Part shown: positions 13,101-25,100 of the stretch, one piece after another
Layout of the letters: every line of letters starts with the position of its first letter
Numbering within the stretch: position 1 is the first letter of the stretch
Assembly (NCBI RefSeq): GCF_037975245.1
Contig: NC_092575.1
Coordinates: 27,747,841-27,811,840, forward strand
Length of the DNA: 64,000 nt
Direction of reading: 5' to 3'
Origin: Apostichopus japonicus
Taxonomy: Eukaryota > Echinodermata > Holothuroidea > Aspidochirotida > Stichopodidae
Notes under the pieces: model-generated
Told to the model about the DNA's origin: nothing
What the model saw: only the letters and a program-made list of their open reading frames with translations
Database searches by the model: none
Translations under genes and position numbers: made by a program

Positions 13101-16100
13101 ATAATCGGAGAAAGCAATTTCATGTACTCATACTGGTACTCATGGCTTTGTACTCACGATAAATGTCTGGCTGAAGTGATTAAGCTAAGAGTGGGGATGG
13201 GTGGGGGGGGAGGGGCATTTACATTTACACTAGCTTTACATCTACCTGTGGAATGATTCTTGGTGTAACAACAGTCAAAGATACAAGTACTAAAACAAAC
13301 AAAATCACCATACTGGTCCCAAAGAGTAAATGGAAGATATATTCTATTACATGGTAGCTTTAAGTTCAAGAATGTTATAGCAAGACTTGTGAAGAAGTTA
13401 TGAATGCCACAATCTATAATTTTAAAACTGATCATTCTATCTTGAAATATTTCAATATCTTTAAATCTATTTCAATAAATTTTTAAGGTAAAACTGGCAT
13501 ACATGTAGCATTATCAACCTATTCTGAGAAAAACTAGAGCTTTAAAATATTAATTTGTTTACAAAATAATGAAGAAAGGATTAAGTATATAGATCTTTAA
13601 ATTTGTTGTTAACTTGTTACAGAAGCTGTTAATATACTGATATCATATCTAACCAGGAGGTCAAACGTTGACCTCAAAGAGACTCCCGTAGGAATAAATT
13701 AAAATTCAAATATTTACTTATCATTAATTGTTTATGCATCTTGACCTTAAATTATCCAGACTACTAAAGACAACGCTACCAATCTAATCTTTGACCAAAC
13801 TACTGTCCGCAAATGAGATCAAATACCACATCCTGCTTAAAATAGAAGATTTAATTATCCATTTGTTATCTACCTCCAGGCCGAGTTAAAAACAATTTGA
13901 TGAAATATTTGTAACCAACAAGCTGGGTAAGTTACCCAGCTTCATTGCCAATAGATCTATAGATAGATTACACAATATTCTGCTTATTTATAAATACCAC
14001 ATTATTTTTATCAATCTGTATACAACTCCACACAACATGCAGTAGATACACATCTCGAATAGGACATACTGTACTGCTCAGAAATGAAGTTGCAGTAGTT
14101 GAAAAGTAAAAAATAAACAGTCCTACCACATAACCAGCTTCTATGATAAAGTTCGTAACTTATGAGCTTGCATGGGACTAGTCTTTTCAGAAATCCCCCC
14201 CAACAAAAAAAATATAACTGTAAGCCAGATTAGAAGAGGGTGAAATAAACAAATTTGTCTTCCTTTAAGATGCTAGAGCTGATTCAAACTCACCTTCATT
14301 TAGAATAGCTGTTAGAAATGACATGGACTGGCATTCAAAGCCATTGTAGGAATCAGCCGGGTCCAGGGATTTCAAGAGGTCCCTGACATGGCGAACATGT
14401 ATCCTTGCTTCACGGACAGTGTATGGCTCTGTCATGAAAGAAAACAGATGGAAACATACTAACAGGTTTATTAAAAATAGTCATGAGGGAACATAACCTG
14501 GGTGTTCACCTATCTCTAGAGGCAGTATGGCAGTTCTTGGGCTTCTACCTTTGAGTTTAAATTAAAGTGAACATTTCTACGTAGCTTCCTGATTAAGGTT
14601 CATTCTGTAGCTTCTTAATAAACATGTAACTTACTATTGACTCTTGGACCACATATGGACACTGCACCAATATCCTTATGAATGGGATATACGGCCAAAG
14701 GCTCCCAATCACAACCCGATCTAACAGGTTCAATACATATAGTCATGAAGGAACATAAGGGTGTTCACCTCTCTAGGCAGTATGGCAGTTCTTGGGCTTA
14801 TGGGCCAAAGCCAAAACCTCCGTAAGTGCGAGGGACGGAATTTGATATACGTTTCCATATATTCCAGCTCAACAGTAGTGAAATATGAAAAATCCAGTAG
14901 TAGGTTAAATAAAGAGAGTAACATACAACATAATAAAACAATTGAAACATATTCAAAATTTGACATGTTGCCATAGCAACGAACATTAATTGGCGCGAGG
15001 GACGGAATGATAAAAACTGGGTGTGCATGCACTCCAAACATTTGACATATTATTATCAAATTTAGGAGGAATCTATATCCAATCATACCATTTATAACAA
15101 GATCAATTACTCTTCTGATATTAACTGAAATGTGTTTTAAAAATCTCATAGCTAAATTAGGTTACGCTTTAATTTCACGAAAAAAGTCAGCGCGAGGGAC
15201 GGAATGCGAGGGACGGAATCGCTGTTTATGTTGATTAACTAGAGAAAAAGCTGTTGTAAATTCTGTTTGTCATTGCCAAGCTCCCACAAGCAGTGGGAAT
15301 ATTATCACAAATTACACAATCCAATTAATGAACACACATTCAAGGAACAGATGGGGGTGGTGATGGGATGATTGGTGAAATGTAGGTAAATTGGAATCAA
15401 AATTGAAATTCATTCCATCACTCACCACTCAAATGCCTTGGTGAATAATAATTAAGTCACCTCCATCCACCACTTCCCCGAAATGAGGAATCTTAAACCC
15501 AACACAAATACTAAATCTATTTTCCACCTTTATATTGTAGGTGTATACAACAGTGTGGGACAATATATAATTTTTAAATTTGGAAACTGAAAACTAATTT
15601 ACTGTACAAATTCAACATTTATACTTTAGACAAGGAAACAAAGTCACCATTGTAATTCAAATTGACAATTCACATATTCATTAACAAAACTCTGCTTAGA
15701 TTCTGATCCAAACAGCATATGAAAGAGTTAAAAACTTCTTCCCCCATCATGGCGTTAACTCATTAAGTTGTCATTAACAAGAAAAATGAACTTCTGTACA
15801 CAACATACATCAATGCAATTCAATATAAATTGGAACATTAACATGTCAAACTCTTGGATATGATGTAGATTTGGAAGTCAACAAACAGCTCACCAATGTG
15901 CAAGGAATTGATATGAATGCTTACAATTCATTACACAAATAATGGTCTCTGGTTCAGCATACAGGGAGAACAGGGGCTATATTTCCTTTCACCATATCCC
16001 TTGAATACCACAGTAGGTCTTTTGCCTCTGGCCACTTCCAATACTTCCCTGTTTTTGCCATGGCATTAACCTGTGAATTATTGACAATTATGTTTTCCAC

Positions 16101-19100
16101 CTCTCCTGGATACAACTGACCATTATACTCAACTATCACCCACCCACCACTTTCCATGGTAACTGATCATTGTTAACCAGCTGACTACCAATTTGATCTT
16201 GATCCCCATTCTACTCAACCTGACCACTGTTTTCCACTTTATTCAGATTAGGATCTGGTTCCTGATCATAGCTCACGACTACCTGACTTTCAACTCCATC
16301 ATTTAAGTCATACAACTGCTCCCTGAGCATCTCTTCAACTGGTTCACAAAACTGACTCTGTAGGAAGAAAGTCAGTTTGCTCTTACCATTACTGCATGTA
16401 CGGTCAATAAAATGGACCTTGTGTGTACAGTACCTGGTACTTCAGGTACCTTGTCTGGCATAGAAGCCTGGGCACGGTTATGCCATATGCAGGTACATAG
16501 AATGTATCTGTTGCATTCACTCTATGTTGGCATATTCTGCAAACTGCTTGGCACTAGTGATGAGAAGTTTTACCTGCTTTGACATCACAGTACACACTTG
16601 ATTTTATCTTTCTCCCCACCCCCATCTACTGGGCCCTTCCCATGGTGAGATTCAAAATAACTCCATGTTATTGGAATGTCACATGGGTACTGGGTGGCAA
16701 GGAAGTAAAAGCAATATTTTGATTTAAACTAGCACAGCCATCGGACCAAAATTGAACCTCTCATCCAGATTTGGACAAATTGTTGGACCTTTTCAATGAT
16801 AGCTTTATTGAAGTGCAAAGCTTAGAACTTGTCATGTGACATGTAATCACTGATGACACAGAAGGTTTTGCACTTCACCTTCCTCACCTTCAGCGTACCA
16901 TGCACAAACAGTGTACAATGTGAAATTCTTGTGGCCAAAGTATGCCGACTGTATTTCATTCTTTTAGTTGTTAGCATAGTTCTCGCTGAAGTCCACTTGG
17001 ATGATAGATAGCACTGTTTGTTCCTGGAAGTGCCTAATTCAACTTTGCAAGTTCAGCATGCTGTCGAATTCTGCTATAGTTGTGTCGTTGAAATTTACAC
17101 GTATGTTCTGCCAACTATTTCTATTAGCAACAGATTAGGACTACAGACGTGTAGCACCAAACTGTAACAGAATTCCGTCCCTCGCACTGAATTCCGTCCC
17201 TCGCGAAAATGTTGATTACCCATAATGCACCATTCATATTTTTGTTCAGTTTCTTTCATCACTACAGATGTTCAAGTCACTGATAGTTGATACTTTGCAG
17301 ATTTTTATGCATACTAACCCTATTTCCTCTCTCTCAAAAAAAAAAAATTGTGTCAAAAAATGCGAGGGACGGAATTTTGAACCGTTTTTTCCTATTTTTC
17401 TTCATTTTTATTAAAAAAAAATTCAAAACTTGTCCAACGAATAATTTGCACTAGAGATGAACATCAAATTACAGAAAACTAAATTTACCTCACTCATCCT
17501 TATTTTCAGCTAGGTCAATAAGACTAAATTCCATCCCTCGCACCTAGTGCGCATCTTTTTAGATTTCAACGACCTCTATGTCACTGATAACGAAATTTTT
17601 TGGATTTTTTTTTTTTATTCTGAAGTGAAAATTAGTACTGCCATGAGCCCAAAATAAATTTCTCCCACAGAAATAACTTTACTTTTGGGATTTGAGGATG
17701 ACCAATTTTGGCTTTGGCCCTTATACCTTTGAGTTTAAATTAAAGTGAACATTTCTATGTAAGCTTCCTGATTAAGGTTCATTCTGTAGCTTCTTAATAA
17801 ACATGTAACTTACTATTGACTCTTGGACCACATATGGACACTGCACCAATATCCTTATGAATGGGATATACGGCCAAAGGCTCCCAATCACAACCCGATC
17901 TAACAGGTTCAATACATATAGTCATGAAGGAACATAAGGGTGTTCACCTCTCTAGGCAGTATGGCAGTTCTTGGGCTTATACCTTTGAGTTTAAATTAAA
18001 GTGACCATGTCTACGTAGCTTCCTGATTAAGGTTCATTCTGTAGCTTCTTAATAAACATGTAACTTACTATGGACTCTTGTACCACAATTGGACATTGCA
18101 CCAATATCCTTATGAATGAGATATATATGGCCAAAGGCTCCCAGTAAAACCTGGTTAATGTTTACCAAGTCATATCTTTCAAATTGTACAAGAAGTTTCC
18201 CTTTTGAAATTGCCCTGAAAGTTTACCTTTGTCCCATGCTTGGATTAACTCATTGGACAGGTGTCCACTCACACCTAAAGGTCATAGGGCTCTTACAGTA
18301 CAGTATGTAGCATTCTGTGCTTCAGTTGAAATATCACAAGTTATTGCACTAAGTACTGACCACGTGGGACATCCTGCAGCATTGCATAGAGTAGCTAATA
18401 AATGTTTGATTCAAACCATATACCTACCCAGACTTAGTTAACAAGGTTACATGCAAATGATATGAAAAAATTCTTCTTGCAAAAAGAAGGGTGTACTTGG
18501 ATGGATGTAGCCTTGAGAACCAGTTATTGCCAGAGATATAGATCTGCCAGGCTGTTACAACTTTTAAGATCAAGATTACATGATATGGAGTGGTTTTAGC
18601 CTGTTAAGCTTACACACTGTGCAGGGATTTGCTCTCTGGGGATATTTGAGCGCCAGCGGATTTGTGGGCCACATCCTGGAGGAGTTGTCTGAGAGATGGT
18701 GGTCCCTTTACCTTTTGGAATATGTTTGCAACTGAAGTATGCTTAGATTAGGGATGCACCGGATCCAAATTTTTGGATCCGGCCGGAGCCGGATTTTGCC
18801 GGATAGTACATGAAATCCGGCCGGATAAAATCCGGCCGGAACCGGATTTTTTCATTACACAAAAGAAAATCATTAATAAGACGTGGAAGTATGATAATTT
18901 GTATTATTTTGGTTGATCTTTAGAAACAGTGGATCAGACCATTGAGAAAATTAAATTCAACATGTTAAACCTAATTTTTCCTTACTTTGAATGTATTTAT
19001 TAATTTTTGGAAATAGTTTACATTGATTTAAGTTAATACCAACACTTTTTAAGGAATAATTCAGGCCAGATTTTGAAAAGATCCGGCCAGATTTTGAAAA

Positions 19101-22100
19101 AGATCCGGCTGGATGTTGAAAAATATCCGGCCGGAACCGGATAATTGCTCACCATCCGGCCGGATAGTCCGCCCGGACCGGATATCCGGTGCATCCCTAG
19201 ATTAGATGGCAAATGTTGCTATAATTTTCCTATTCTGGAGCTAACTTCTGCTGCAAGTATTCACCCATTTGCTGTAATTGGTCAATTTTTTCCAAAAAAT
19301 TCATCAAACATAGCGCCGGCTGGAAATGTTTAGAATAATGTTGGGCCCAGCCTCCCACCCAGCCTGAGCACATCCCAGACTGTATTAAGCTTTTTTAAGC
19401 TTTCCTTTAGGGATTAAGCATCTGTTGTTTTAAGCTTCCCTCCAGGGATTAAGCATCTGTTGCTTGTTTTAAGCTTTCCTCCAGGGATTAAGCGTCTGTT
19501 TGTGACATTAATCCAACCAACCACAACAATTGTACTGGCCACAAAACTATAATTCAATATAGTATTCCTCATTCCATAATTTCTTCAGGGCTAATTTTTG
19601 ATGGTTGACCGGTCGTCTGTTGTCCAGCAGACGACAAGTTGTTAACATCAAATTCAGATTGCATTGTAAAAAAAACCTACACACCTCTCCTACAGTGTTA
19701 ATATCGGTGTTCTATTCACCAAACCTACACATCTCTCCTACAGCTGTGCATACTTACTTATCGTCCTACTTAATGCTGAAATTTTTTGAATACCAGCAAA
19801 AATATTTAAAAATTTACCCTGGTCTTGATAATACACTGTAAAAGTTAGTGCTTTATGAGCAACATAGACAAAGAAATAGAGCACAAAGACAACACAACAA
19901 TAAAAAGTATTAACTAAGAGTGCTAAGTTTGTATTAATGTAAACTAGTAAAGCTGGATTAAGCCATCAAAACTAACAGACATTAGGACTCAAAATGTGAG
20001 GATAGATCTAAGACACCAAATGACATTCATTAGCCTCTCATTAGATAAAATGTTTTTTATTATCTATATCAACCAAACATTATAACCCCAACCTACTCCG
20101 GGTACTCCACTAGGTCTACCATTAATCGCATCAATTCTCGACATCTCACCCAGCCATGGCAGTCATCCCAATCTATACCTTTATATCTATATGGATACGC
20201 ACCTCCTTACAATAATTTTTATTTTGTATATCAGTAGTTGCCCTGCCTGGTTTGTGTTTTGTTTACATTCTAACTCGCCCCCATGACAGATTTAGTATCA
20301 GGAGTCGGACCAAATTTGATGATCTTTTCGTGAGATGTAATGAACATGATTTAATCCAGGTTATAAAAGCACAGGCCAGAAAAATTCCTGTGATGTTATG
20401 AGCTAAACACATCAGGATAAGATAGCAAGCACCCGGTGTGTTGGAACAATGTCATATAATAGTTGTGACCGGCACTGTAAGCAAAGCATATCTTTATCAA
20501 TTCACTGTCAATGATCGAGTATGACTGGGGGTAATCCTTCAAGTCTGCTTCATTGATGAAACAAGATGAAAGCCTTACAACTTGCTCAACTTGACTTGCG
20601 GCAATATGACAAGCGGGGAGACAGCCACGATATAATCAAGTCTAGTTTCTCACATTTACTGCAAACCTGCATCTTCCTACTTCTTAGAGGAATGTGTGAA
20701 TACATGAGAAACCCCCCCCCCCCCAAAAAAAAAAGTGTTGACTTTTAACAACTACTTTTCAGTGAGCCGAAGATTGTTAGGTACCCTCAATACCAATAAA
20801 ATATTTGAGAATTGGCATGTGGTAGTGGGGAGATGCTGACTGGTCGGGCAAAGGAGTGTGGTGGGTACATAGTGTGTGGTGGGTAGAGGGTGGGTGGTGG
20901 GTAGATGGCATGGGCAAGGTAAGATGGCGCCAGTCCTACTACCAGCCTTCCTTCACTTAATTAGCTGCTCTTTCTCCTCCATAATGAACTATTTACAATG
21001 ACAAACCAAATGAAGGCAGAATCTCACCTTCAACAACTTTTACTACAGATCCTTCCTTCAGACCTTTAATACTCTTCAACTCTGCAAAATTATCCAGCAC
21101 TGACCCATCCAGCTGAAGAGAGAAACAGGTGCGATGACAGGTGTCTTCTCTGTCCATGAGGACCTGGTGAATCTCCTGAACCATCTCTTGTGGACTCACC
21201 TGCCCAGAAAATAACATGCCTTCACAGTGATATAAATATTAAACAAAGTTCACAATGACATAAATATACATGAAAAACAGGTTCACCTGTTTAAAATAAG
21301 CACTCAATCTACTAGCCTGTTGATATTAGTACTGTAGATACTTCTGTGCCTGTTAAAAAACATTTGACCTATATCCAATGGCACAAACTGCCAAGATACC
21401 TTTTATAGAGCTCTACCGAAATTGAATCGCCAAATAGCAGATTTGGCAACTTGTCATAGCTCTAACTTCTAGAAGCCAAAAGACATCAGAAAAGCAACCT
21501 CTTCAAATGCTAAATGTGGCAGCTTAACTAGAGATTTGGTGCCCAAGGAATTCTGCAAAAAATGAGTTTTCTTTGCTCATAATTCTATTACCACATTGTA
21601 AGAAGGCAGCAGCAAGATACCCATAGATGCAAGTTGAAAATGTAAATTTTCACCATTGTTCACCAGCCCCTTCCTTTCCCCCTCCCTGCCCCTCCAATAC
21701 CTAGTTACTGGTGACATACATGTTAAACCTTTCCCCAAAGGTCAAGCCCTGCTGTAGTACATACTGTACTGTATAGTAGTACCATAAATACCAGTTGACA
21801 CATTTTGGCGATGCAAAGCTATACATGTGGAGGTTTTAAGAAACCCCAAACTTACCAGGTTTGGATATTTACAATTGATGAGTTTACAAGTCTCCTCACA
21901 ACCTTTGAATCCAAAAATATGACGATCTATGCACATTGGGTGTTAGAAGGTTAGCAGTTCTCTCTAGGTACAGTACTTTACAGTGAGAGTGCAGTGATTT
22001 TGATGAGTCAGGTCAGTAAGAAGAGAAGTAAATTAGTAGATTCTGAGGGGGTGAAAACTTGGGAGGTGGGAGAGGGAGGAGCGATGAAAACTTCAAGGTG

Positions 22101-25100
22101 CTCATGGCTAAAATGTTACAACTTGTATTTTAATGGTTCTTAACATGGGAACATGAGCAGTTAAGTTAAAATGAGAGGTAGATAAATCCTTGTCTTTAGT
22201 TATGTGCACTGAGTCCACCTATGTACAAGTTAACATATGAAATGGGTATATATACTGTATATAGTGCTTGCATGCCAACTTAAATGTGACCTTGGTGGAA
22301 GAATTAATCATTCCACACACGTCATTAAAGTCAGCAACAAGGGAGGGTTAAGAAACTGTATTTTTTTCAGTCCAGACTGTCTCAGCTGCCTATTTCTCCA
22401 TCTGTTACAGCCAATCAATAATGAAATCCAGTTTATGGTTATGACCTTTACATCCATCTAGATACTATCAGTGGTAGAATAAGTAGGTGAGGTTGAGATG
22501 AGAGGTCAACAAGGGAGGCCAGTGTCAAAGGTTAATAGGTCACTCTAGTCATGGTACAGTGAGTGTGCAGCTGTTGTTAGTAGACAGGTGAGAGAAAAGA
22601 AAACATCTTCTCATCTCATGCAAAAAATCATCTCTACTGAACAAGAAACCGTTATAAATCCTTACCTGAAGATCAAAGGGCTCTGATCCAGGTGGTACAA
22701 TCTTCAGGGTAAAGGTTGGATCCTGAATGACGATTACATCCTCAACTTTGTTGGATGGTGCATCCTTCTCGTCCTTAGTTTCCGCATCTTTAGCGAGAGG
22801 GGCTAAGGCATCCGGTGGGAGTTCCTCTGGTGGAGTAGAGAGGGCGCTACAGTCACTACTACTCGGCGTGGTTTGGCCTGAGTCGTCATCGCTTCTGTTT
22901 GGTGATGTATTGCTGCTAGTTTTTAGGTTGTTAGCAACTTCCAGGAGTACCTCTTTCTCTGGTGGAACATCATTGGTTTCTGTCCCATTAACATGTCCAT
23001 TCACTACAATGGACTGACTCTCTGGGGTACCTGGTTCACTGCTATGCCCATTGCAATTGTTTTCTTTTAAATTGTGTCCGTTAACCAAATCAGAACCATT
23101 TGTGTGGGATATTTCCTTGTCTGCATGACCATTGATACCATTACAGGTCGCTTTAGGTTGTTCTGCAACAAAGATAGAATATCGAGAAGTTTAACCAGCA
23201 ATTTTCAAAGGCATTCCTCTTTCAAGTATGACGTAATTTAAAGGTTAGATTTTTAAGTAACCAGCATGTTTGTGTACACACTTGCTATTGACTTAGTGTA
23301 TAATGTTATGCCTATTACACTAATTTAAAGCTAACAAAGTTAGTTTTTGGTAGACTACACATACATGTGACTTTTCTAAATGAGAATGGTTTATCTCATC
23401 AAAAAATATGCTATATATGTGCTTCTTTTGCAAACTAGATATTGGGGGCATGCATCCATGGTTATTCACTGAATGAGGAATGCAGAAACACTCTACCAAT
23501 TGATACTATTGGCTTAAAGCAGTATAAGTTGAAAGCTTGAAGTAAGGTTATCATCAGTTTGATGTGCATTGATAGTAGTAGTGGATGATCTTCGTTACAT
23601 GTGTTTTGCAGGCCTGTATGTATCTCAAACATTCTACAATGTTACCATTGCAGTCTACAGTCATGTACCATGTTTAGTTTCTTGATCTGCAACTTTAGCA
23701 CACAGCACACCATGATCTACGTATAGTAGAATTCTCAGTCACCTATCAAGACCTTCCTATTGAGGGTCAACTCTCTATAGTACAATGAAGGTTACTCAAG
23801 CATGAAAACAACAAGGGATTAGACCTCTCTGATCTGAATCAACACAAGCCACACAAACAACTGATGGACTGGCCAACCTTGAGAGAACCAACACCATCAC
23901 AATAGTATCTGGGGATCAATTCCAGGATATCAACTCTCTGTAGATTTAACTCTTATCAACCAACTATTGTATTCACTCTAGTCCACATAAACAAACTTCA
24001 ATAAGATGTTAGCAAACAAATGTTAGGTGATAGTGTATGACAAATCAAATTGTATGGTTAAGTGTACTAATTAGAAGCATTGTCAGTGTCTTATGGCCTG
24101 AAGTAAAACATGTTGTAGGTAAGCTGTTTAGAAATTCTTTCAAATTTAGAAAAGAACAAAGAATTTATTGATCAAAACAGAATTTAACAAGTCCTTTTTC
24201 ATTTTCTCATTCAAACCTTTTATGTGATTAGCTTTAACTATCTGTATCTTTTAACAATCACAGAATTGAATCTAAAATTTTAATTTTTGAACTATATTTA
24301 AACTGATTATATGCATGTGAAATGCAAAAAGTTCAGTGTAAATTGTTGTACAACTCTGCTAAATATTGTCTACACACTCAGGTGTGGACTGATGTACAGT
24401 AGTCATCTTTTCATGGAGCCACAGTTTACAGGATTACAATCTTAAGTAGCAGAATATGTAATCATTCGGAGTAGCATACCCTGCTCAATGCATTAACAAG
24501 ACTTGCATCTTAATCCATCTTAAAATCAATAAAACAGTGAGTGCCTGCCAACAATTTTCCAGGTCTCAAACCTCTAACCACAACCTTGTGACATGGATGG
24601 AAGCTTGCTGTGATATGAGTGTTCTACAGTACATATATATATAACTAGTGAGATTGAGTCTACCACTAGGAATATACTACATTAAAATGCTTACTCAGAC
24701 CTTGATGAGATTACTATCAGCCAGAAATCTATGTGGTAATAAGTCCACACTTCAGGTATCTGAGAGAGTAACTGGTATATTGTGCATGAAGAATCACAGG
24801 CAGAGGCATGATGCATAACAAATTAGCTATTATATACCTGAATCATTAGCTGCTGTACATATGAGAATCTTTCACATTGTCATCATTATATAAGATTGGG
24901 TAATAGTTGCCAGTAGTCTTTGGTTTGATAGTTTTTGTGATGCTATTCATTGCTACAAATATAATATTTGACAAGAGCAGCCTAGTCAACTTTCATTTCA
25001 ATTGATGAGGGAAATTTCAGCTCCCTTTTCAAAAGTGATTATTAAAATATCAAGGTGAGACTATAAATTGGAAGTTTTTATGCCAAGAAATTAAACTATG

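Larger units (their letters stand above)
14460..18150. repeat. ~256-bp tandem array (3 units) split by a transposon
   Basis: GGGTGTTCACC starts at 14500, 14759 and 17938. Removing the 2923 bp of inserted element plus target duplication leaves a spacing of 259 and 256 bp. Units contain GCAGTATGGCAGTTCTTGGG, CCTGATTAAGGTTCATTCTG and GGACACTGCACCAATATCC. The third unit degrades after about 18120. Confidence 0.93.

Noticed and set aside
14730-15149. 139-codon minus-strand ORF and overlapping frames
   Set aside because: It lies across the end of the 14802-17720 transposon and the tandem array; no domain and no splice support.
22727-23017. 96-codon plus-strand ORF
   Set aside because: Antisense shadow of CLUH exon 2; its serine-rich composition mirrors that exon.
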